DNA of 64,000 nt from Alphaproteobacteria bacterium. Lineage in GTDB: Bacteria; Pseudomonadota; Alphaproteobacteria; SP197. Location: positions 1-64,000 of the forward strand of contig VGDP01000015.1 of the NCBI GenBank assembly GCA_016869675.1, in the 5' to 3' direction. The position numbers were made by a program, and so were the translations under genes. The notes beneath the pieces are model-generated. The model saw only the letters and a program-made list of their open reading frames with translations. It did no database searches and was not told the DNA's origin. Below are positions 35,096 through 42,278 of the stretch, piece by piece (position 1 is the stretch's first letter; each line of letters opens with the position of its first letter).

Positions 35096-35314
35096 ATGAT
35101 CTGGACCTCGCGCGAACTCGACCTGCTCATCGACATGGTCGAAAACCGGCTCAGCGACATGATGGTCGTCGACCGTGAAGATGTCCGCGAACGCAATGCG
35201 TTGCGGACCGGTCTTGGCAAGCTGCAGGATCTGCGTGGCCGGCTGCCCAAGGGCCGCCATGGGCCCGCGCGCGACGCCCTGACCACCGCCGCAGCGGTGT
35301 TGGTGGCGGCCTGA
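35096..35314 (+). CDS. Small hypothetical protein, 72 aa
   Basis: From ATG 35096, preceded by GGAG ten bases upstream, the product is 72 residues. The sequence SRELDLLIDMVENRLSDMMV followed by REDVRERNALRTGLGKLQDL is amphipathic and probably helical; the last third is Ala/Val-rich. An upstream in-frame ATG at 35054 lacks a ribosome binding site. I do not recognise the family. It lies between a degenerate kinase and a degenerate Sel1 gene. Confidence 0.5.
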   Translation: MIWTSRELDLLIDMVENRLSDMMVVDREDVRERNALRTGLGKLQDLRGRLPKGRHGPARDALTTAAAVLVAA

Positions 35315-35372
35315 CGCTCGGGCGGGGCCGGCGCGCCTCGGCGACGTTCCTAGAATCGGTTCGCCCGATCAC

Positions 35373-35925
35373 GTGACCGCGCTCGGCGCGGCCGGGGGAT
35401 CGGGGCCGCGATCGGGCCAACCGCATCCCAGGTCACAGGCCCGTTGGGGTGAACCCACACGGTTCCATCCGACCGGGCCTTGCTCTAGCGTCCCGGCCAC
35501 GGTCGTCTGGACGCTCGTCTCCGCCGCCCTCTTGGTGCTTGTGCTCGTCGGCACGGCCCGCGGCGCCACGTTCGCCGACGGTCTAGCCGCCTTCGAATCG
35601 GGGGCGTTCGCCGACGCCGCGGCGGCTTGGTCGCCACTGGCCGAGAATGGCGATTCTAACGCGCAGTACGGCCTGGGGCGGCTCTATCAGCGCGGGCTGG
35701 GCGTGGAGCGCGACCCCCTGCGCGCCTGCGCGCTCTACCTCAAGGCGGCCGAGGCCGGCCACGCCGGCGCCCAGTTCTCGCTGGGCACGCTCTACGACGA
35801 CGGCGATGGTGTCGCCCGCGACACCTAACCGAGGCGGCTCGCTGGTACCGCCTGGCGGCCGACCAGGGCCTGCCGGAGGCGCAGTACAACCTGGGCTTCA
35901 TGTAAAGCCGGGGCGATGGCGCGGC
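35373..35925 (+). pseudogene. Sel1-repeat (TPR-like) protein, broken
   Basis: A signal-like segment (TLVSAALLVLVLVGTARGA) is followed by Sel1 repeats: AQYGLGRLYQRGLGVERDPL, AAEAGHAGAQFSLGTLYDDG. At about 35823-35827 one base is missing: the frame hits TAA at 35826, while the neighbouring frame continues with TEAARWYRLAADQGLPEAQ and YNLGFM. A second stop, TAA at 35903, replaces the Tyr of the next repeat (LGFM-stop-SRGDG). Sequence similarity ends near 35925, where a fragment of another gene begins on the opposite strand. The start codon is uncertain; GTG at 35373 opens the frame. Confidence 0.7.
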
Positions 35926-35937
35926 ACGCGCGGCCGG

Positions 35938-36087
35938 CGTGTCCTCGGCCTGCAGGTTGTTCTTGCGTGCCCGGGTGCGCCAGCCGGCCGTCTTGGCCCC
36001 GGGTGCGAAGGCGCCCTTGTCCGCCATGACCTCGCGCGCGGCGAGCAGCCCCGCCGCATCGAGGACGTTCCCGATCACGTGGATCAT
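35938..36087 (-). pseudogene. 5' fragment of a PKHD-type Fe(II)/2OG hydroxylase gene
   Basis: Starting at ATG 36087 the minus strand encodes about 50 residues, MIHVIGNVLDAAGLLAARE to TAGWRTRARKNNLQAED. These match the N-terminus of PKHD-type (PiuC/YbiX-like) hydroxylases, including the VKNNQQL-like block. The rest of the roughly 225-residue family length, with the catalytic His-Asp-His, is absent; the reading runs straight into the Sel1 remnant. This indicates a deletion or rearrangement that joined two broken genes tail to tail. The identification is by recall of the N-terminal motif. Confidence 0.55.
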
Positions 36088-36258
36088 CTGGGCGATCCTA
36101 CACGACGTTAATGCAACACAGTCGCATTCGATATAGAACCAGGGGCGAGGACACTCAACGTTCGATCGCCCGTGCGTTTACACGCTCGGGGATCACCGGA
36201 CGCTCGGGCATCACGGACGGAACACATCGACCGGCAACCTTGCCCCGGTCGATTCCGG

Positions 36259-37446
36259 TTACCACCAAAGCATGGGCGCGTCGGTGATGATCTCGGCGCC
36301 CCTGGGCCCGACGATGACGTTCTGCTCGAAGCCGGCGCTGCCAACCCCGGCGTGGGCGACGAACGCCTCGACGCCCATGACCATGCCTTCCTCGAAGACG
36401 TCGTCGGGCGAACCCATGCTGGTCGAGATGTACGGCTTCTCGAAGAAGAGCCCGACACCGTGGCCGAACAGCGGCCACTTTTCGGCCGCCTGGTCCTTCT
36501 CGGCGCCGGTGTCGGCCAGCATCGTCTGGCCCTTTGTCGCCAGATCCATCAGCCGGACACCCGGCCGGATGTCGGCGACCAGGGTCTCGACGATGCTGGC
36601 GCACGCCTCGATCAGGTTCTTCTGGGCGTTCGAGGCGCGCCGGCCGCAGACCGCCGTGCGGCCTGGATCGAGCCAGTAGCCCTGGAACATAGGGCCGTAG
36701 ACCCAGCCGCGCACCAGGTCGCCGGGCTTCGGCGCGTCGTGGCTGTAGCCGGCCAGCGGATCGCGCGTGAAGTAGTGGATCAGATCGCCGTGGTTGACCG
36801 GGATCATGTGCACGTGGCCGCCGCCGCGCACCACCTCGCGCGCCGCCTCGGCCGCCGCCTCGGCCTCGGACTTGCCGGCGATCAGGTTCTCGACCAGGCG
36901 GGTCAGCGCCCGGCCGGCGATGCGCCCGCCCTGGCGGATCGCCTCCAGCTCGCGCGGGTTCTTGATGCGCCGCACGTCGCGCACCAGGTCGTCGATCATC
37001 ACCCACTCGATGGCGGGCGTCGCGGCCTTGAACGCCTCCCAGTACTTGATCGGGAAGAAGTCCGACCCGACGAAGCCGACGCGCCCCTTGATGCCGCGCT
37101 TCGCCAGCATCTCGGCGCTGCCCTGGATCGTGTTGCGCGACCAGCCCACCCGGTTGGTGGCCAAGAGGTCCGGATTAGGGCCGGGCTCGTCGGCCATCAG
37201 CTCGGGCGTCTCGCCGACCTTGAACAGCACCGAGGCGAAGCCGCGCGCCGTGGTCAGCGGCGTGTCCATGCCCTGGCCCGAGTGGGTGCCGTAGTAGCCG
37301 GTCAGGTACAGCACATCGCCCGAGCGCTCGTACGTGCCGGCCGAACGGCCCCAGATCAGGGCGGCGTCGAGCCCCTTGGCCTTCAAGCCCGCCGCGACCT
37401 TGGCCCAGCGCACTTCGTACTCGGACTGCGAGAAGTAACGTTCCAT
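36259..37446 (-). CDS. M24-family (Xaa-Pro peptidase/creatinase-like) protein
   Basis: The 395-residue product has an N-terminal creatinase/prolidase-like domain and a C-terminal pita-bread domain. The C-terminal domain keeps GYWLDPGRTAV, the His of FGHGVGLFF and two glutamates (GMVMGVEAFVAHAGV and GFEQNVIVG). The first metal-ligand Asp of true aminopeptidases, expected in the strand reading VRGWVYGPMFQG, is not there. It may therefore be a non-peptidase member such as a creatinase-like hydrolase. ATG at 37446 is preferred. It is divergent from the DUF1989-GcvT fusion gene, 117 bases apart, and probably works with it. Confidence 0.8.
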   Translation of the reverse strand: MERYFSQSEYEVRWAKVAAGLKAKGLDAALIWGRSAGTYERSGDVLYLTGYYGTHSGQGMDTPLTTARGFASVLFKVGETPELMADEPGPNPDLLATNRVGWSRNTIQGSAEMLAKRGIKGRVGFVGSDFFPIKYWEAFKAATPAIEWVMIDDLVRDVRRIKNPRELEAIRQGGRIAGRALTRLVENLIAGKSEAEAAAEAAREVVRGGGHVHMIPVNHGDLIHYFTRDPLAGYSHDAPKPGDLVRGWVYGPMFQGYWLDPGRTAVCGRRASNAQKNLIEACASIVETLVADIRPGVRLMDLATKGQTMLADTGAEKDQAAEKWPLFGHGVGLFFEKPYISTSMGSPDDVFEEGMVMGVEAFVAHAGVGSAGFEQNVIVGPRGAEIITDAPMLWW

Positions 37447-37563
37447 GGCGACCCCCCTGCGAAGGCGCTGGAGCATAAGGCAGCGGACGCGCCGGCGGAA
37501 CCGCGCCGCGCGGTTCCCTCGGACACCGCTGATGCGCTAGTGTCCCAAGGTCCGGAGCGCGCC

Positions 37564-39906
37564 ATGAACCAAGCCGTCCTGCGTCCCCGCCTGATCGAGC
37601 CCGGCCTGCCACGCTGCGTGCCCGGCGAGGAACGCTACCGCGTGCCCGGCGCCGGCTCGGCGCTGCTCAGCGTGCGTCAGGGCGACACGATCACCGTGAT
37701 CAACCGCGAAGGCCGCCAGCGCTGCGAGCTGTTGGCGTTCGGCGCGGACGGGCGCGAGGATCCGGGTGCCCTGGGCGGCGGCGCGACCTCCGCCGCCGAG
37801 GGCTTGCGCGCGATCCTGGCGCGCGACGAGGAATCGGCGCGGAGCCTGCGCGCGGCGCTGGCGCGGCGCGGCATCGCGCCCCGGTTTGAGCGCGCGTCGC
37901 ACCTGTTTGCGGCGGACGCCGCGGCCGGCCAGCGCGCGACGCTGACGGCCGAGCGCGACGCCCTGGTCATCGTCGCCGCGCCGGGCGGACCCATGGCGGT
38001 GGACGCCCACGACCCGCCGACGGACCTGGACGTCATCATCCGGCGTGCCCGCATCGAGGCGAACGCCGCGCCGGACCTGCCCGAGCCCCTGGCCGAGCCC
38101 CGGCTGGATCTGCGGGTTTCTCGCTGCACCGCCGAGGCCTACGAGGTGAAGGCCGGCGAGTTCATCCAGATCATCGACGTGGAAGGGCGCCAGTGCTCGG
38201 ATTTCCTGGCGTTCAACGCGCGCCGGCTGCAAGCGGGCCTCGAGCGCGGCATCGACCCGACGACCACGCGCTACCAGGTGGGTGCGCTCTACCCCATGCC
38301 GGGGCTTGCCGCGAAGTACTTCGACGGCGACATGCAGCCCCTGGTCGAGGTGATCCGCGATACCTGCGGCCGGCACGACACCTTCGGGCTGGCGTGCACG
38401 CCACGTTTCTACGAGGACATGGGCTATCCGGGGCACGTGAGCTGCTCGGAGAACTTCAACCAGGTGCTGGCGCCCTTCGGCCTGGCGGCGCGCCCCGGCT
38501 GGACGGCGGTCAACCTCTACTACAACACCGCGCTGAACGCGCAGCACGGCATCTTCCTCGACGATTCCTACTCGCGGCCCGGCGACTACGTGCTGCTGCA
38601 GGCCTCGACCGATCTGGTGTGCGGCTCGTCCGCCTGCCCCGACGACATCGACGCCACAAACTCGTGGGTGCCGACTGACGTGCACGTGCGCGTCTATCCC
38701 GCCAAGAACGTCTTCTCCAAAGCGGTGGCCTTTCGCATGACACCCGACGCCGAACCGAAGCTGACACGCAAGACCGGGTTCCACCCGCGCACCTCGACAC
38801 TGACCCGCAACTTCGTCGAGTACCGCGGCTTCTGGCTGCCCAACCAGTTCAACAACCACGGGCCCCAGGACGAGTACTGGGCATGCCGCGAGCGCGCGGT
38901 GATCCTGGACCTGTCGGCGCTGCGCAAGGTCGAGGTCACCGGACCCGACGCTGAGGAGCTGATGCAGCGCACGCTGACGCGCAACGTGCGGCGCCTAGCG
39001 CCGGGTCAGGTGGTCTACTCTGCCATGTGCTACCCGACCGGCGGCATGCTGGACGACGGCACGCTGTTCCGCATGGGACCGGACCTGTTTCGCTGGATCG
39101 GCGGCGACGATTACGGTGGCGTCTGGCTGCGCGAGCAGGCGGCGGCCCTGGGGCTCGACAAGGTATGGGTGCGCTCCTCGACCGACCAATTGCATAACGT
39201 TTCGGTCCAAGGTCCGGCCTCGCGCGACATCCTGAAGCAGGTGGTGTGGACGCCGCCGGCGCGCCCGCGCGTCGACGAGATCGCCTGGTTCCGTTTCACG
39301 GTGGGCCGCATCGGCGACTACAACGGCCCGGCGGTGATCGTCAGTCGGACCGGGTACACCGGCGAACTCGGCTACGAGGTGTTCTGCCACCCGAAGGACG
39401 CGCCCGCCGTGTGGGACGCCATCTGGCAGGCGGGTGAACCGCACGGGCTTGCGCCCATTGGCCTGGCCGCGCTCGACATGCTGCGCATCGAGGCGGGACT
39501 GGTCTTCGGCGGCTACGAATTCGACGACCAGACCGACCCCTTCGAGGCCGGCATCGGGTTCACCGTGGCGCTCGGCGACAACGAGGACTTCATCGGCAAG
39601 GACGCGCTGGCGCGCCGCAAGGAGCACGCCCAGCGCCGCTTGGTCGGGCTCGAACTCGCCGGCAACGAGGTGGCGGGCCACGGCGACTGCGTGCACGTGG
39701 GGCGCATGCAGGTGGGCGTGGTGACCAGCGGCACGCGCTCGCCGATCCTCAAGAAGACCATCGCGCTCGCGCGGCTCCACGTGGACTACACGGCGCCGGA
39801 CACCGAGGTGGAGATCGGCAAGATCGACGGCCATCAGAAGCGCATCCCGGCGCACGTGGTGCGCTTCCCGTTCTACGATCCGGACAAGACCCGCCCGCGG
39901 AGCTAG
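37564..39906 (+). CDS. DUF1989-DUF1989-GcvT (aminomethyltransferase-like) fusion
   Basis: The 780-residue protein has three parts. Residues about 20-150 are a diverged DUF1989-like domain (VRQGDTITVINREGRQRCEL). Residues about 178-400 are a full DUF1989 domain, also called urea-carboxylase-associated (VKAGEFIQIIDVEGRQCSDF, GHVSCSENFN, CGSSACPDDIDATN). Residues about 415-770 form a GcvT-type folate-binding domain with the C-terminal barrel (VVYSAMCYPTGGMLDDGTLF, SRTGYTGELGYEVF, GVVTSGTRSPILKKTIALA). GcvT relatives move one-carbon groups from amines or sulfonium compounds to tetrahydrofolate. The role of DUF1989 is unknown. The M24-type protein is encoded divergently. Confidence 0.85.
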   Translation: MNQAVLRPRLIEPGLPRCVPGEERYRVPGAGSALLSVRQGDTITVINREGRQRCELLAFGADGREDPGALGGGATSAAEGLRAILARDEESARSLRAALARRGIAPRFERASHLFAADAAAGQRATLTAERDALVIVAAPGGPMAVDAHDPPTDLDVIIRRARIEANAAPDLPEPLAEPRLDLRVSRCTAEAYEVKAGEFIQIIDVEGRQCSDFLAFNARRLQAGLERGIDPTTTRYQVGALYPMPGLAAKYFDGDMQPLVEVIRDTCGRHDTFGLACTPRFYEDMGYPGHVSCSENFNQVLAPFGLAARPGWTAVNLYYNTALNAQHGIFLDDSYSRPGDYVLLQASTDLVCGSSACPDDIDATNSWVPTDVHVRVYPAKNVFSKAVAFRMTPDAEPKLTRKTGFHPRTSTLTRNFVEYRGFWLPNQFNNHGPQDEYWACRERAVILDLSALRKVEVTGPDAEELMQRTLTRNVRRLAPGQVVYSAMCYPTGGMLDDGTLFRMGPDLFRWIGGDDYGGVWLREQAAALGLDKVWVRSSTDQLHNVSVQGPASRDILKQVVWTPPARPRVDEIAWFRFTVGRIGDYNGPAVIVSRTGYTGELGYEVFCHPKDAPAVWDAIWQAGEPHGLAPIGLAALDMLRIEAGLVFGGYEFDDQTDPFEAGIGFTVALGDNEDFIGKDALARRKEHAQRRLVGLELAGNEVAGHGDCVHVGRMQVGVVTSGTRSPILKKTIALARLHVDYTAPDTEVEIGKIDGHQKRIPAHVVRFPFYDPDKTRPRS

Positions 39907-39910
39907 CGAG

Positions 39911-39979
39911 TTGTTTGGGCGAATGTCGTGGTATACTTTCGAGCAACGTGAGACGTCACGCTCGAGTGTCGCGACGTCA
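39911..39979 (+). promoter_or_regulatory. Promoter with paired GACGTC operator-like sites
   Basis: TTGTTT (39911-39916) and TATACT (39932-39937) form a recognisable but short-spaced (15 bp) promoter for the small gene at 39999. Downstream of the -10 box lie two copies of the palindrome GACGTC, at 39952-39957 and 39973-39978. They are exactly 21 bp apart, that is, two helical turns on the same face. This looks like a repressor operator. A GGGAAAAGG ribosome binding site precedes the ATG. Confidence 0.5.
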
Positions 39980-39998
39980 TAAGTAAGGGAAAAGGCAA

Positions 39999-40250
39999 AT
40001 GGCGGGCGAAGCGAGCGGGCCTGTTCGCGTTGGCGATATCCTTCGCGACGTTCAGTCGCAGATTCAAGTGTCGCTCGACATCGTCGACATCGCATCACGG
40101 CTGCGTGGTCTGATCGCTACAACCGATGACCCTGCGGTCAAGAACGAACTTCAGAGGGCGTTGGATGACCTTACTCGCGTCGGAAGGACGGTCGTATCCA
40201 GCGCATCGTCCACGGCGTCGAATGTGGCGAGCATCGTTCGACACCTCTGA
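39999..40250 (+). CDS. Small helical protein of unknown function
   Basis: The 83-residue product (VGDILRDVQSQIQVSLDIVD, then TTDDPAVKNELQRALDDLTR) is predicted by eye as two amphipathic helices and a Ser/Ala-rich tail. I do not recognise it. It has its own promoter and operator-like sites, and codon usage is noticeably less GC-rich than in surrounding genes, which points to transfer. The next gene, in the same frame class 21 bases on, encodes a coiled-coil membrane protein interrupted by a TAG; the two look like a cassette. Confidence 0.55.
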   Translation: MAGEASGPVRVGDILRDVQSQIQVSLDIVDIASRLRGLIATTDDPAVKNELQRALDDLTRVGRTVVSSASSTASNVASIVRHL

Positions 40251-40271
40251 CGCATCCGCCACGTCGCCGTC

Positions 40272-40601
40272 ATGACCAACGGGTATGACGAGCTTTAGCG
40301 GGTCCGCCGCGATGCTGAAGTCGCGCGCGGAAAGGTGGCCGAGCTCTCGTCTGAACTGGAGAATCGTCTACCGGTACTGCATGCCGAACTCGGCCTGATG
40401 GGCCGACTTTTCGGGTTGCGTGACAACGCCATCGTCTATTGCGCCGGGTTGTGCGGATTGCCTGCGCTCGGTGCCTATGTCGCCCTCCTGTTCGCGTTGA
40501 GCGACGGTTCAAGCAAGCTCGACGTTGCGGCCAAGTCCTTGCCCCCCATCGTCCTGGCTGTCCTCGGCTACCTGTTCGGCCGGGCTAGGGCCGAGCGTTG
40601 A
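40272..40601 (+). pseudogene. Coiled-coil plus two-helix membrane protein, TAG at codon 9
   Basis: From ATG 40272 the frame reads MTNGYDEL-stop-RVRRDAEVARGKVAEL and continues to 40601. With the TAG (40296-40298) read as the likely ancestral Gln (CAG) the first 45 residues form a continuous charged coiled coil. They lead into two hydrophobic helices (AIVYCAGLCGLPALGAYVAL and LPPIVLAVLGYLFG) and a basic end. A GTG at 40335 could restart translation and give 88 residues with both membrane helices, so a shortened product is possible. The family is unknown. Confidence 0.55.
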
Positions 40602-40604
40602 CGC

Positions 40605-40991
40605 ATGCACGCGTCGCGCGCCTCCACCTTGGTTCCAGTCCTCGTCTTGGCGGCCGTGGCCGCCGTGCCAGCGCTCGCGGCCGATCCGCCCAACGGCCGC
40701 AAGCTGTTCAAGCGCCAATATTCGGTCTGCCACGTGGTGCGCGACGACGGCCGCTCCAGCTTCGGGCCGAACCTAGCGGGCGTCCTGGGCCGCCCGGCCG
40801 GCTCGGTCGAGGGCTATCCCTATTCGGCGGCGCTCGCCGGCTCGGGCCTGGTGTGGGACGAGGCGACCCTCGAGACCTGGATCACCGGCCCGAGCGCTCT
40901 GGTGCCCGGCACGGCCATGAAGTTCCCGGGACTCGCGGACCACGACGAACGCCACCCCGTCGTGCAGTACCCGATCAAGGCGAGCGAGTAG
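40605..40991 (+). CDS. Class I c-type cytochrome with incomplete haem motif
   Basis: The 128-residue product has a signal peptide (TLVPVLVLAAVAAVPALAAD) and a small cytochrome c domain with SFGPNLAGVLGRPAG and the distal Met in PGTAMKFPGLAD. The haem site reads YSVCHVV: Tyr39 (TAT at 40719-40721) replaces the first Cys of CxxCH, while Cys42 and His43 remain. Haem could be held by one thioether bond only, or the protein may be non-functional. It begins three bases after the preceding interrupted gene. The C-terminal PVVQYPIKASE also departs from the usual helix. Confidence 0.75.
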   Translation: MHASRASTLVPVLVLAAVAAVPALAADPPNGRKLFKRQYSVCHVVRDDGRSSFGPNLAGVLGRPAGSVEGYPYSAALAGSGLVWDEATLETWITGPSALVPGTAMKFPGLADHDERHPVVQYPIKASE

Positions 40992-40994
40992 GCC

Positions 40995-41540
40995 CTAGCC
41001 CATCAGACGCACGAGCGCGTGCGGCCACGGGCCGGTGGCGAGCAGCTCGCGCACGCGCCCGCTCAGGCGGTGCCGTACCGCGAGCACCAGCGTGCGATCG
41101 GCGGGCATCCAGGCGCGCGGCGCCATGGTCATGGGTTCCAGGATGCCCCACAGCCTACCGTCGGCGTTCAGGTTCACGTGGACCAGCGCGCGGTGGTGGA
41201 ACTTCGCCTCGACCGCCGGGTTCACGCCCGAATCGGCCCCGGTGTCGGCGATGAAGTCGGCGGCGCGCCCCGCGAGCGCGCCGGCGAACATGGGATCGTC
41301 GGTGTGGATCGCCGGGTCCTCGGCGAACCAGCCGGCGAAGTAGCGTTCGGGCAGGTCGGGCGTGGCCTCGGCGCGCCGCCAGCACACCACGACCCCGGCC
41401 CGCATCGCCGCAGGATCGCGTAGGTAGGGTAAGCAGCGGTCGACATCGAGCGCGCAGGCGAAGGCGCGCACCAGGCCCCCCAGGTTCGCGGGCTCGGCCA
41501 GATCGGCGTCGAAGGCGTGCTCAAGCGCAGGAGTGATCAT
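40995..41540 (-). CDS. Hypothetical protein, possible GAF-like domain
   Basis: The 181-residue soluble product has no certain family. The order of elements (LPYLRDPAAMRAGVVVCWRR, YFAGWFAEDPAIH, HVNLNADGRLWGILEPMTMA, ADRTLVLAVRHRLSGRVREL) looks like the sheet and final helix of a GAF-type sensor. ATG at 41540 overlaps the stop of the ChaC-type gene (ATGA), so it is co-translated with it. It converges on the cytochrome gene with only three bases between stops. Confidence 0.5.
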   Translation of the reverse strand: MITPALEHAFDADLAEPANLGGLVRAFACALDVDRCLPYLRDPAAMRAGVVVCWRRAEATPDLPERYFAGWFAEDPAIHTDDPMFAGALAGRAADFIADTGADSGVNPAVEAKFHHRALVHVNLNADGRLWGILEPMTMAPRAWMPADRTLVLAVRHRLSGRVRELLATGPWPHALVRLMG

Positions 41541-42244
41541 GGCTCGCCCCGCTCGGCCTCGGTCTCCGCCATGATCCGCGCCGCCACCTGGTCCTGCAAG
41601 CGCCACAGGTAGGGATCGTGGATGCCAAGCGATTCCAGTTGCGTGACCGTCTTCATCAGGTATTCGGCGCAACTGCCCACGTGGCCGATGGCGTTCGCCA
41701 GCACCGCGACGGTGGTCTCGGCCGGCTGGTGACCGCAATAAAGAAAACTCCGCCGGTCGGCGGCGAAGGCGATCGCACGACGGCGCGCGCCGTCGGCGGT
41801 GGTGACGGTGACCCAGCGCGGCTGGTTCGGCGTCTCGCGGATCGTCATTTCGCGGCGCAGGACACGTTCCAGCCGATCCGCGGCACGCGCGCGCGCGTGG
41901 CGCTGCACGACGCCGATGCACGAACCGCCGCGATCCAGCGCCAGCATCAGGCCCGGTTGATCGGGCGTGCCGCGAAAGCGCGGCACCCGGAAGCAGAAGG
42001 AACGATGCCAGCCGGTCAGCCGCGCGCGGGTCTGGTCCTCGTGCTCGCACGCCGGGCGCCAGATGAGCGAGCCGTAGGCGAACACGTGGAGGTCGTCGTC
42101 CGCCGGCAAGCCCCCCATCAGCCACGCCACGCCCGCCGCGAAGTCGGCGTCCGTCATGGGCGTGGTGCCGGGCAGCGGCCCGACCTCGGGCTCGTCGCGG
42201 TGAATGCGCGCAATCAACTCGGGCGTCAGGGCCATGGCGCGCAT
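41537..42244 (-). CDS. ChaC-type gamma-glutamylcyclotransferase
   Basis: The 235-residue product contains the cyclotransferase glycine motif FAYGSLIWRP, the RSFCFRVPRFRGTPDQPGL block, and the region around LRREMTIRETPNQPRWV that includes the catalytic Glu. ChaC enzymes cleave glutathione to 5-oxoproline and Cys-Gly in the cytosol. ATG at 42244 or at 42235 could start translation. It is the first gene of a two-gene unit with the GAF-like protein and follows the acyl-CoA dehydrogenase gene by 34 bases, in the same direction. Confidence 0.88.
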   Translation of the reverse strand: MRAMALTPELIARIHRDEPEVGPLPGTTPMTDADFAAGVAWLMGGLPADDDLHVFAYGSLIWRPACEHEDQTRARLTGWHRSFCFRVPRFRGTPDQPGLMLALDRGGSCIGVVQRHARARAADRLERVLRREMTIRETPNQPRWVTVTTADGARRRAIAFAADRRSFLYCGHQPAETTVAVLANAIGHVGSCAEYLMKTVTQLESLGIHDPYLWRLQDQVAARIMAETEAERGEP

Positions 42245-42278
42245 GGCGCGTCCCGGCCCCGACGCCGAACGCGACCGC

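Noticed and set aside
36259-39906. DMSP demethylation/cleavage pair (DmdA with DddP)
   Set aside because: The GcvT and M24 folds match the two superfamilies, but the DUF1989 fusion and the M24 sequence do not match the DddP metal motif as I remember it, so the specific claim is not made.
10350-40298. Stop-codon reassignment or programmed read-through (TAG as Gln, for example)
   Set aside because: All three stops occur at lesions, while TAG, TAA and TGA also end intact genes here (TAG ends both acyl-CoA dehydrogenase paralogues); frameshifts and deletions are present as well.
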